Assembly: GCA_050955045.1 (NCBI GenBank)
Contig: JBPBQV010000019.1
Location: forward strand, 62,001 to 126,000
Direction: 5' to 3'
Length of the DNA: 64,000 bases
From: Mucilaginibacter_A sp050955045
Lineage (GTDB): Bacteria; Bacteroidota; Bacteroidia; Sphingobacteriales; Sphingobacteriaceae
Shown here: positions 45,257 to 55,800 of the stretch, in pieces
How the letters are laid out: the number at the start of each line of letters is the position of its first letter
Position numbering within the stretch: the stretch's first letter is position 1
The notes under the pieces: model-generated
What the model was told of the DNA's origin: nothing
The model's database searches: none
Seen by the model: the letters and a program-made list of their open reading frames with translations, nothing else
Position numbers and translations under genes: made by a program

Positions 45257-46711
45257 ATGAAAAAATACTTATTTTTTATAATCTGTTTATCAATTACTGG
45301 TTTTGTAAATGCCCAGCAAAACAAAGTTAAAACAGATACAGCTGCTTTAAACCTCAAAGGAAAGCAAGTTGTTAACTTCTCTTCTCCCGCTAAAACTGTA
45401 AAAAATATACCTTATATATTAAGAACAGATACTTTAGTTCCGGTTCCGGTGGTTGATGAATTTTTATTGACTTCTTACCAGAACATGGTATACAAAGCCA
45501 GGCTGGATTCGATTCAAAAACAAATTCCATTAACGTATAATGAGTACGTTCAAAGCTATATTGATATTTATACGGCACCGCGCAGAAAAGCTTCTATGTC
45601 TAAAATTATCGGATTAGCTAAATATTATTTTCCAATATATGAAAAAGCTTTCCGAGATGCCGGAATGCCGGAAGAACTGAAATTTCTTTCCGTTGTAGAA
45701 TCTGCTTTAGATCCGAATGCTGTTTCTAGAGTTGGTGCAACCGGCCCGTGGCAGTTTATGTTTGCAACAGCCAGATTGTACGGTTTAAAAATGGACAAAT
45801 ATGTGGACGAGCGTAAAGATCCGATACAGGCAAGTTATGCAACCGCCCGTTATTTAAAAGATGCTTACAACGATTTTGGCGATTGGCTGCTGGCTATTGC
45901 TTCATACAATTGCGGAAAAGGTAATGTAATGCGCGCCATGCAAAGATCAGGAGGAAATGATTTTTGGTCGATCCGGAATTATTTGCCGGCAGAAACGCGT
46001 GGTTATGTTCCGGCATTTGTAGCGATTAGTTATGTGATGAATTTCTACAAAAAGCATCAGATTATACCGGAAGAATGTAATTTTTCTATCCTAACTGATA
46101 CGGTTTTGGTTAACAAATTTGTTTCGCTAAATAACTTATCTAAAGCTTTAGAAATAGAGCCAGCTGAAATGGCTATCCTGAATCCATCTTACAAAAAACG
46201 CATTGTAAATGGTACGATGGAAAAGCCTAAACGTCTGATTATTCCAAAAACAGTTTATGCAGATTTTGCAAATGTTTATGCGGCATTAAATGATGCTGAT
46301 GTTACAGTTGCGCCAGTAGCAACTTTTGCTGCAAATAGTGAAGAAGATTCTTCTAAAGAAGTAAATACTCATGCTCATTATCATCAGATTAGAAAAGGAG
46401 AAAGTTTATCAGAAATTGCTGATCATTATGGCGTTGAAGTGCAGGATTTAAAAGTTTGGAACCATTTGCATTCTGGCCATGTTGTTCCCGGCCAAAAATT
46501 ACTGGTAAAAGCAGCATCAGTTACAGAATTTGCTTCTCCCGCAAAAAAATCATTAAAAAGTTATTATACTTACAAAGTTAAAAAAGGAGATACTTTAAAC
46601 CTGATTGCTGATAAATATGAAGGCGCAACCGTGCAAAGTATTAAAGCATTGAACACGTTGAAAAGCAACCATTTGCAAACTGGTATGAAGCTTAAAATTA
46701 ACCGTAGTTAG
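45257..46711 (+). CDS. Membrane-bound lytic transglycosylase (MltD-like) with LysM
   Basis: A 484-residue exported protein. It has a signal peptide (YLFFIICLSITGFVNAQ), an SLT lysozyme-like domain about 135-275 with the catalytic Glu in LSVVESALDPNAVS and GATGPWQFM, SYNCGKGNV nearby, and two C-terminal LysM domains (RKGESLSEIADHYGV near 378 and KKGDTLNLIADKYEG near 440) that bind peptidoglycan. It cleaves glycan strands to 1,6-anhydro ends. It lies between gatA and the malic enzyme, with its own terminator. Confidence 0.93.
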   Translation: MKKYLFFIICLSITGFVNAQQNKVKTDTAALNLKGKQVVNFSSPAKTVKNIPYILRTDTLVPVPVVDEFLLTSYQNMVYKARLDSIQKQIPLTYNEYVQSYIDIYTAPRRKASMSKIIGLAKYYFPIYEKAFRDAGMPEELKFLSVVESALDPNAVSRVGATGPWQFMFATARLYGLKMDKYVDERKDPIQASYATARYLKDAYNDFGDWLLAIASYNCGKGNVMRAMQRSGGNDFWSIRNYLPAETRGYVPAFVAISYVMNFYKKHQIIPEECNFSILTDTVLVNKFVSLNNLSKALEIEPAEMAILNPSYKKRIVNGTMEKPKRLIIPKTVYADFANVYAALNDADVTVAPVATFAANSEEDSSKEVNTHAHYHQIRKGESLSEIADHYGVEVQDLKVWNHLHSGHVVPGQKLLVKAASVTEFASPAKKSLKSYYTYKVKKGDTLNLIADKYEGATVQSIKALNTLKSNHLQTGMKLKINRS

Positions 46712-46731
46712 TGTTCTGCAAATAGCATTTT

Positions 46732-46766
46732 AAAGTCCCGGTACTTCTTTTACCGGGACTTTTTTA
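46732..46766 (+). terminator. Terminator with motif in its loop
   Basis: AAAGTCCCGGTA / TACCGGGACTTT with an 8-base loop and a T-run. The loop and inner stem read TACTTCTTTTACCG, so a copy of the dispersed motif forms the tip of this terminator. Confidence 0.9.
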
Positions 46767-46795
46767 CATAAAAAATTTATTAAACAAAAAATCTG

Positions 46796-49096
46796 ATGAG
46801 TAAAACAAGCAAGGTAAACACCCGTAAACAGGACGCGCTGGATTATCATTCTTCCGGCCGGCCAGGCAAAATTCAGGTATTGCCCACCAAGCCTACACAA
46901 TCTCAGCGCGATCTTACTTTAGCCTATTCGCCCGGTGTTGCCGAACCTTGTTTGCAAATTGCAGAAAACCCGGAAGATGTTTATAAATATACAGCCAAAG
47001 GAAATCTGGTTGCAGTAATCAGCAACGGTACGGCTGTTTTAGGTTTAGGTGATATTGGTCCGGCTGCCAGTAAACCTGTAATGGAAGGTAAGGGCTTGCT
47101 GTTTAAAATTTTTGCTGATATAGATGTTTTTGATTTAGAGCTGAATACCAAAAACGTAGATGAATTTGTACAGATTGTAAAAGCTCTGGAACCTACTTTT
47201 GGTGGTATCAACCTAGAAGATATTGCCGCGCCTTTGTGTTTCGAAATAGAAACGCGTTTAAAAGAGGAAATGAAGATCCCGGTGATGCACGATGATCAGC
47301 ACGGTACAGCAATCATTTCCGGAGCTGCGTTGATGAATGCCGTTGAAATTCAGCATAAAACACTCGATACCATAAAAATAGTGATAAACGGAGCAGGCGC
47401 AGCGGCTGTTTCCTGTTCTAAATTGTATCTGGCAATTGGTGTGAAAAAAGAGAACCTGATTATGTTTGATAAAGATGGTTTGCTGCATCATGGCCGGACT
47501 GATCTGGACGAGATACGTGGTCAGTTTTTTACAGATCGAACAGACGTAAAAACATTGGCTGATGCCATGAAAGATGCAGATGTTTTTGTTGGATTATCAG
47601 CTGGAAATGTAGTTACGCCGGAAATGCTGTTATCCATGGCAGCAGATCCGATTGTTTTTGCAATGGCTAATCCAGTGCCGGAAATTTCTTACGAGCTGGC
47701 TACTGCTACCCGTAAAGATTTGATTATGGCCACTGGCCGTTCCGATTATCCAAACCAAGTAAATAATGTATTGGGTTTTCCTTATATTTTCCGTGGAGCG
47801 CTGGATGTTCGGGCAACAACCATTAATGAAGAAATGAAGCTGGCAGCTGTACAGGCCATTGCAGAATTGGCTAAAATGCCGGTTCCAGAAGAAGTAAACT
47901 TGGCTTACAATGCCCGTAATTTTAAGTTTGGAAAAGATTACATTATTCCAAAACCAGTTGATACCAGGCTGATTACTACTGTTTCTATAGCGGTAGCCAA
48001 AGCGGCAATGGATTCTGGTGTTGCCCGTAAACACATTACCGATTGGGATGCTTATCACGAAGAACTAATGGGACGTTTAGGTAAAGAAGATAAACTGATG
48101 CGTACCATTGCCGCCAAAGCCAAAACAGACCCAAAACGCGTGGTTTTTGCTGAAGCTGATAATTATAAAATCCTTAAATCGGCACAAATTGTAAGAGACG
48201 AAGGTATTGCTACACCAATTTTGCTCGGCAATAAAGAAAAGATCAAAGAGCTAATGCTTGCAAATGATCTGGAGCTGGATGGCGTAGAAATTATTGATCC
48301 TTTAATCGGCACAGAAAATTCTTCAAAATATGCTGATTTTCTGTTTCAGAAACGCCAGCGCAGAGGTTTTACTTTGTTTGATGCTAAAAAAATATTACGC
48401 AACCGTAATTATTACGGCGTATCAATGGTTCAGTTTGGAGATGCTGATGCGTTGATTTCCGGCTTAACTCGAAACTATGCAGCTACGGTAAAGCCAGCTT
48501 TGCAAATTATCGGTACAGAACCCGGCGTAAAATTGGTTGCCGGTATGTATATGATGATTACCAAAAAAGGTCCGGTGTTTTTTGGTGATACCACCATCAA
48601 CGTTAACCCAACGGCGCAGCAATTGGTAGATATTACCGTTTTGATAGAAAATGCTGTGCGTCAGTTTATTGTAAAGCCAAGAGTTGCCATTCTTTCTTAC
48701 TCTAATTTTGGTTCTAACGAAGGAGAAGTGCCGTTCAAAACACGTGAAGCTGTAAGAATTTTGCATGAGCAATATCCGGAAATGATTGTAGATGGAGAAA
48801 TGCAGGCCAACTTCGCCATGAACCCAACTTTGCTTAAAGACAATTACGAATTTTCTACGCTAAACGGAGCACCGGCTAACACGCTGATATTTCCAAACCT
48901 CGAATCCGGAAATATCGCTTATAAACTTTTACAGGAAATTGGCGGTGCAGAAGCCGTAGGCCCAATTTTGCTCGGCATGAATAAACCGGTGCACGTATTG
49001 CAGCTGGGCAGTTCTGTCAGAGAAATTGTAAACGTAGTTACCATTGCAGTGGTAGATGCACAAACAAAAGCAGCGGCAACAAAAAAAGACGTATAA
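46796..49096 (+). CDS. maeB: NADP-dependent malic enzyme fused to phosphate acetyltransferase-like domain
   Basis: A 766-residue two-domain protein. The first ~430 residues are malic enzyme (AYSPGVAEPC, DDQHGTAI, the NAD(P)-binding VINGAGAAAVSCSKL, ANPVPEISYE). The remainder is a PTA/PTB-like domain (VVFAEADNYKILKSA, LGNKEKIKEL, FALNPTL-like NFAMNPTLL). It decarboxylates malate to pyruvate with NADP reduction; in this fusion family the PTA domain is usually thought to be regulatory, sensing acetyl-CoA. It is monocistronic. Confidence 0.95.
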   Translation: MSKTSKVNTRKQDALDYHSSGRPGKIQVLPTKPTQSQRDLTLAYSPGVAEPCLQIAENPEDVYKYTAKGNLVAVISNGTAVLGLGDIGPAASKPVMEGKGLLFKIFADIDVFDLELNTKNVDEFVQIVKALEPTFGGINLEDIAAPLCFEIETRLKEEMKIPVMHDDQHGTAIISGAALMNAVEIQHKTLDTIKIVINGAGAAAVSCSKLYLAIGVKKENLIMFDKDGLLHHGRTDLDEIRGQFFTDRTDVKTLADAMKDADVFVGLSAGNVVTPEMLLSMAADPIVFAMANPVPEISYELATATRKDLIMATGRSDYPNQVNNVLGFPYIFRGALDVRATTINEEMKLAAVQAIAELAKMPVPEEVNLAYNARNFKFGKDYIIPKPVDTRLITTVSIAVAKAAMDSGVARKHITDWDAYHEELMGRLGKEDKLMRTIAAKAKTDPKRVVFAEADNYKILKSAQIVRDEGIATPILLGNKEKIKELMLANDLELDGVEIIDPLIGTENSSKYADFLFQKRQRRGFTLFDAKKILRNRNYYGVSMVQFGDADALISGLTRNYAATVKPALQIIGTEPGVKLVAGMYMMITKKGPVFFGDTTINVNPTAQQLVDITVLIENAVRQFIVKPRVAILSYSNFGSNEGEVPFKTREAVRILHEQYPEMIVDGEMQANFAMNPTLLKDNYEFSTLNGAPANTLIFPNLESGNIAYKLLQEIGGAEAVGPILLGMNKPVHVLQLGSSVREIVNVVTIAVVDAQTKAAATKKDV

Positions 49097-49118
49097 AAAC
49101 AGCACAAGTTTCAGGTTA

Positions 49119-49203
49119 CACAATGCTTCTTTTATGCAGGTAAAATTGATTTGCATAAACACAATATCAATGTTAAATTTTGGTTGATAAAAGAAGCATT
49201 GCG
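49119..49203. repeat. Long-loop inverted pair of motif copies after maeB
   Basis: CAATGCTTCTTTTAT near 49121-49135 pairs with ATAAAAGAAGCATTG near 49187-49201, extended by TTAC/GTAA-type flanks, with a spacer of about 50 bases. A third, weaker copy is at 49094 (TAAAAACAGC). It may serve as a terminator for maeB. Confidence 0.65.
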
Positions 49204-49241
49204 TAAATTTTTCAACATAAAATAAATAAATCTGATAAAAA

Positions 49242-49829
49242 ATGTACGATTATATCAGCGGGAAATTAATGTTCCGATGTCCGGCGTATGTGGTAATTGA
49301 TGCTGGCGGCATTGGTTATCACATCAATATTTCCCTCAATACTTTCTCCGCACTTTCGGTAAACGAAAATAATTGTAAACTCTTTACCTGGCTTCACGTA
49401 AAAGAAGATGCACATACGCTGTATGGTTTTGCAGATGAAGGGGAACGGAGGTTATTTTTGCACTTGATTTCGGTATCAGGAATTGGCGCAAGTACAGGCA
49501 GAATGATCCTGTCTTCTATCACACCTGCAGAAATACAGCAAGCCATTATAAAAGGCGATGTGCCTTTGATACAGCGGATTAAGGGAATTGGACCGAAATC
49601 AGCTCAAAGAATAGTTTTGGAGTTGCAGGATAAACTGAAAAAAGAGGGACCAGATTCTTTGATTTCAGTTCCGGTAAACCATACGGTTAAAGAAGAAGCT
49701 TTATCTGCATTAGTGATGCTTGGTTTTGCCAAAATTGCGGCAGAAAAAGTGATCGATCAGATTATAAAAAAGGACGACGAAAATTTAACAGTAGAAAAAC
49801 TTATAAAAATTGCTTTGAAAAATTTATAA
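49242..49829 (+). CDS. ruvA: Holliday junction DNA helicase subunit RuvA
   Basis: A 195-residue protein with the three RuvA domains: an OB-fold (1-65, MYDYISGKLMFRCPAYVVID), two helix-hairpin-helix motifs (VSGIGASTGRMIL, IKGIGPKSAQRIVLELQDKL, about 75-140) and a C-terminal domain (145-195) that contacts RuvB. It binds four-way junctions and drives branch migration with RuvB. It precedes sprA by 25 bases, the order known for several Bacteroidota. RuvB and RuvC are not in this window. Confidence 0.96.
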   Translation: MYDYISGKLMFRCPAYVVIDAGGIGYHINISLNTFSALSVNENNCKLFTWLHVKEDAHTLYGFADEGERRLFLHLISVSGIGASTGRMILSSITPAEIQQAIIKGDVPLIQRIKGIGPKSAQRIVLELQDKLKKEGPDSLISVPVNHTVKEEALSALVMLGFAKIAAEKVIDQIIKKDDENLTVEKLIKIALKNL

Positions 49830-49846
49830 TTACGCTATTATTTTTG
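49814..49846 (+). promoter_or_regulatory. Candidate promoter for sprA inside ruvA end
   Basis: TTTG at 49814-49817 and TATTTTTG at 49839-49846, separated by 21 bases. The -7 box ends 8 bases before the GTG start, so sprA could have its own, nearly leaderless, transcript. Confidence 0.5.
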
Positions 49847-49854
49847 CTTAACAG

Positions 49855-52800
49855 GTGAATTTATTTACGAGAACGATGATGTGTGGAGTGTGTTGTGTTA
49901 TAGTCTTGGGCTGTAATATCAATTCTTTTGCACAGCAAATCTCTGGTTCAGCTAAAAAAGATACCGTTAAAGTACAAGCACCTGTTGTTACCAAACAATC
50001 CAGAAATGCACAGCTAAGGCAGGGACTTTTTCTTCCAGATCCGCCTAATCTTGTTAAATCAATCGAATATGATGCTGCGGCCAATCGTTATATCCTGACA
50101 GAAAAAGTTGGTAATTTATTGTACCGGCCGCCACGTTATCTTACTTATCAGGAATATTTGCGCTTAAAACAAAGCAGTGAAATAAAACAGAACTGGAAAC
50201 AGTTGTCGGATAAATACACGAATGATTCGCAGCAACCAGGATTTATCCCGCAAATTAAAATCAGAAGCCAGACTTTTCAAAAAATTTTTGGTAGTGAAGT
50301 GATTGATATTCGTCCGCAGGGGTCAGCAGAAGTGATTTTTGCCGGGCAGATTAACAAAAACGAAAATCCGCTTTTTAACACCCGGCAGCGTAGTCAGGGT
50401 AGTTTCAATTTTGATCAGCGGATACAAATGAACGTTACTGGTTCTATCGGTGATAAACTAAAGATTGCAACTAATTATAATACAGAAGCGCAGTTTCAGT
50501 TTGAAAACCAGATCAAGCTGGATTATACCGGCAAACCGGATGAAATTATTCAGAAAATAGAAGCCGGAACGGTAAGTATGCCACTGCCAACTTCGCTCAT
50601 CAGCGGAAGCCAGGCTTTGTTTGGCGTAAAAACAAAATTGCAGTTTGGCAAGCTGGGCGTAACAAGTATTTTTTCTCAGCAGCGGTCGCAAAGCCGTCAG
50701 ATTACGATTTCAAACGGTTCCCAGCAAGGAAACTTTAATCTTTCACCTGCTGATTATGAAGCTAACCGACATTATTTTTTATCGCAGTATTTCCGTAATA
50801 ATTACAATCGTGCACTGGCTAATATTCCAATCATCAGTTCAAATGTTAGCATCACTAAAATTGAAGTTTGGGTAACCAACAGAAGCAATACCACCAAAGA
50901 TTCCAGAGATATATTAGCTTTTCTGGATTTAGGTGAATATAGTCCTTATAACACTTCGTTGGTTCGTGGTGGGGCTGGATTTTCTGCTTTACCTGCTGGT
51001 TTCCAGGGGCCTGGTTTTGCGCAGCAGTCAAATAATTTATTGCAAAACCTGCCTGCAAATGCACGACTGACCAATTCAAATGATGTTGCTAATTATTTTC
51101 AATCCAGCGGCAGAACAGATAATTACAGCAAGTTAACTTATGCGCGCAAGCTAACCACTACAGAATATGTTTTACATCCGCAATTAGGCTATATCTCTTT
51201 AAATTATCCTTTAAATAACGATGAAGTGCTCGCCGTGGCTTATCGTTATACTTATAACGGAACAGAATATCAGGTTGGAGAGTTCTCCACTGATATTTCG
51301 GTAGATGCAGCTACACCAAGAGTATTGTACACCAAATTATTAAAGAATGAATTGCTAAAAACCAGTTTGCCAACCTGGGATTTGATGATGAAAAATATCT
51401 ATACTTTAGGTGCTTATCAAATCAGTCCGAATGATTTTAAACTAACTGTAACCCGTTTAGATGATCAATCAAATATTGAAAAACCCATTATGGGCGAAGG
51501 GCAAAACACAGCTAGCAAACTTTGGTTACAACTGACTGGTTTGGATAACCTGAACCAGCAAAACGATAAAAAACCGGATGGTTATTTTGATTTTATAGAA
51601 GGAATTACGATTGATTCGCAAAATGGCCGCATCACTTTCCCTGTAGTAGAACCTTTTGGTGCCGATTTAGCCAGACAATTTATTCCCGGAACAGAGCAAA
51701 ATTTAATTAACCGCTACGTTTATCAGCCGCTTTATGATTCTACTAAAACTATTGCGCAACAGTTTTTTCCGCAGTTAAACAGATATGTTATCCGCGGAAC
51801 TTATTCTTCTCAGGCCGGTTCAGAATTTCAGTTGAATGCAATTAACATTCCGCAAGGTTCTGTAGTGGTTACAGCCGGAACTTTGCGGCTGACAGAAGGT
51901 TCTGATTATACAGTTGATTATAATATTGGCCGGATCAGGATTATTAATCAGGCTTTATTAACTTCTGGCCAACCAATAAACATTAAATTAGAAAGTAATG
52001 AGTTATATGGCATTCAACAAAAATCGTTGTACGGTTCTCGGTTTGATTATAGATATAGCAACAAACTCAATTTAGGTGCAACGGTAATGCACTTAACGGA
52101 GCAGCCCATCACCCAAAAAATAAGTATTGGTGATGAATCTATTTCTAATACCATTTATGGTTTTGATGGAACTTACAGTGCCTCTTCCAGGTTGTTAACG
52201 CGTTTGGTTGACAAACTGCCATTTATCTCTACTAAAGCTCCTTCAACTGTAAACTTTAGCGGAGAATTTGCACAATTGCTACCCGGCCACCCAGCTGCAT
52301 TGGATTTTGCAGGTTCTAACGGAACCGCTTATTTGGATGATTTTGAAAACAGTAGTTCTTTAATAGACTTAAAAAGTGCGGTAAACTGGCAACTTTCGGG
52401 CACGCCACAGTTATTCCCTGAATCGCAGCTGGATAATGATCTATCCTATGGGTACAATCGTGCGCGTTTGGCTTTCTACAATATCGACCCAATTTTTTAT
52501 AATCGCAGTAATTCTCAAGCACCACCCTTACCCGATTCGAGGAACGAATTATCTAACCATTACGTTCGCGAAGTTATTGAACAAGAAGTTTTCCCTTATA
52601 AACAAAGCGTTACCGGTCAGCCTTTAAGTTTGCCAACTTTAAACTTGGCTTTTTATCCTAAAATTCGTGGTCCATATAACTTTACTACAACAGGCATTAA
52701 CAACGATGGAACACTACTAAATCCGCAAAGCAGGTGGGGCGGGATTTTCCGTAGGATGGATAGCAATGATTTTGAATCATTAAATGTTCAATACATTGAA

Positions 52801-55800
52801 TTCTGGGTTTTAGATCCTTTTATCTATAAACCGGCTTCTACAGGTGGAGACTTATATTTTAACTTAGGCAGCCTCACGGAAGATATTTTAAAAGACGGGC
52901 GCAAAAGTCTTGAAAACGGTTTACCAGCTGATGGCGATGTAACTAAAGTAGATGAAACGGTTTGGGGCCGGATACCAAAACTACAGCCCGTAGTACAATC
53001 TTTTGATAATGATGTAACCTCCAGAACTTTGCAGGATATTGGTTTGGATGGTTTAGCAGATGCTGATGAGCGGCAAAAATATGCTCCTTTTATCCAGCAA
53101 ATTCGGTCGACGTTAAGCTCTACAGCATTTTCACAATTGAATAATGATCCTTCTTCGGATGATTACCTGTATTTCCGTGGTGCGCAATATGATGATGCAA
53201 ACGCAGGTATTTTACGTCGTTACAGCCAGTATAATGGTACAGAAGGAAACTCAAAAACAACAGAACAATCGAAATCAGAACTTGGGCTGGATAATTCAGC
53301 GTCTACTTCTTTACCTGATGGAGAAGATATTAATCGGGATAATAACATGAGCCAGGCCGATGAATATTTTCAGTACAGAGTTTCTATCCGGCCGCAAGAT
53401 ATGCAGGTTGGCCAGAATTTTATTACGGACAAAGTAACTTCACAAGTTAAACTGGCTAATGGTACTACACAAGCCGTCAACTGGTATCAGTTTCGGGTAC
53501 CTATCAAAAGTTATCAATCTAAAGTTGGTAACATCCAGGATTTTAAAGCCATTCGTTTTATCCGGATGTTCATGACCAATTTTGCTGATACTTCCGTTTT
53601 GCGTTTTGCAAGATTACAACTGATCCGTGGTGAATGGCGCGCTTTTAATACCGAAAATAGTACGGCCAATATCATTGCAGATCCGGCAATTGTAAATCCT
53701 TCGCTGGATAATTCTACCATTAATGTATCAACCGTAAACATTGAAGAGAATGGAAACCGGACACCAATTCCTTATGTAGTGCCGCCCGGAATTACCCGCC
53801 AACGCGATTTCAATAATTATAATACTAATACACAACTGAACGAGCAATCATTGCAAACCAATGTTACAAACCTGCGCGACGGTTATTCCAAAGCTACTTT
53901 TAAAACATTTTATAATGATTTGCGCCAGTACAAAGAGCTGGAAATGTTTATCCATGCAGAAGGAACACAAGTGCAAAATAATGACGTAAGTGCTTTTATC
54001 CGCTTGGGTGTGGATTATATTGATAATTACTACGAGTATGAAATTCCTTTGCAAATTACCGCAGCTGCCACGCGCGATGCTGATGCCATCTGGCCGGTAG
54101 CTAATCGTTTGGCTTTGCAACTATCTATTTTAACCAGTGCAAAAACAGCACGTAATAATGCACTGCTAAATGGAGCACCTTGGCCATTGAATATCCCTTA
54201 TACTTTTACGGACGGTACAAATAAAGTGACTATAAAAGGCCAGCCCGATTTAAGTCGGTTAAGGACGATTATGTTAGGTGTCCGAAATCCATACAGAGGT
54301 AATTCTCCGGCAGGAAAAGATGATGGGCTGGATAAAACAGCTATTGTTTGGTTTAATGAGTTGCGGCTTACCGGTTTTAAAGAGCAGGGCGGATGGGCAG
54401 CAACTGGCCGGTTTAGCGCCAAGCTGGCAGATTTGGCAGATGTAAATATTTCGGGCAGTAAAAGCACTATTGGTTTCGGTACGCTGGATTCAAGGATTAA
54501 TGATCGGAATCGGAGCGACAACCAATCTATAGATGTATCGGCGAATATGGAACTGGGCAAGTTTTTCCCAACAAAAGCAGGTGTTAAAATACCAGTTTAT
54601 GTAAATTACTCTAACCAAAAAATTACGCCGCAATATGATCCTTCTTCGCCGGATATTGAATTGAAAGCAGAACTGTCACAACTTTCAAAACCTAAACAGG
54701 ATTCTCTATTAAATGTATCCGAAGATTATACCGTTAGAAAGAGCATCAACCTGTCCAATATCCGCAAAGTAAAAACAAACCCAAATGCCAAGAATCATTT
54801 GTGGGACATAGAAAATTTAAGTGCTACCTATATTTATACCCAATATGAACATCATGATTTTATTACCGAGAATGCTTTTCAGAAAAATTATGTAGTAGGT
54901 TTAGATTATAATTACAACAATCAGCCTAAATTTTACAGTCCTTTTCAAAAGCTGATCAAAAATAATATGCTGAAGTTGTTTCAGGATATCAATTTTAGTT
55001 TATTACCATCTCGCTTGCACTTCAACATCAACCTAAATCGTTTTTATTCTGAAAATACATTACGCAATAATGATCCTGAAAATTACATTGCGATACCAAC
55101 TACTTTTAACAAGAACTTTTTAATTAACAGAGTTTACGGTATCGGCTGGAACTTGACGAAATCTTTGCAGATGGATTTTGATGCCACCAATTTAGGTGTA
55201 ATTGATGAACCGACTGGCCGCATTAATGGGTTAAAGCAGGATACTTTATGGAACAACTTGAAAAAGTTAGGTCGTACTACAAACTATAACCACACCATCA
55301 ATTTTAACTATACTACACCAATCAATAAAATTCCTGGGTTTGACTGGACAAGTATGGTTGTGCGTTACAGCACGCAATTTAACTGGAATTCGCAAGCGTT
55401 GTTTTCTTTGAATAATCCTGCACTTAATGTAGGAAATTCTATCCAAAATTCGCGGACGATACAGCTTAATCCGGTTTTAAATTTAATTGGTTTATACAAT
55501 AAAATTCCGGCGTTACGAAAAGCAAATGAAGTAGGCAAAGGCGGAATTGGTAATCTGTTTCTACATATATTAACAGGTTTAAAAAATGTGAGCGGAACTT
55601 ACACGCGTACAGAAGGTACATTTTTACCCGGTTATTTACCCAAAACTACTTTTTTAGGTGAAGATTTAAATTACAATGCACCTGGTTTTGGTTTTTTGTT
55701 GGGAAGCCAAAGTGATATTAGAAGCCGTGCAATTTCAAATGGCTGGATTACAACAGATACTTTGCAAAACCAGTTGTATACAAAAACTTTACTAGAAGAT

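Noticed and set aside
47630..48058. 142-residue minus-strand ORF inside maeB
   Set aside because: Antisense to the fused malic enzyme, with no recognizable domain.
54198..54560. 120-residue minus-strand ORF in sprA
   Set aside because: No start context or family; sprA in the other strand explains the region.
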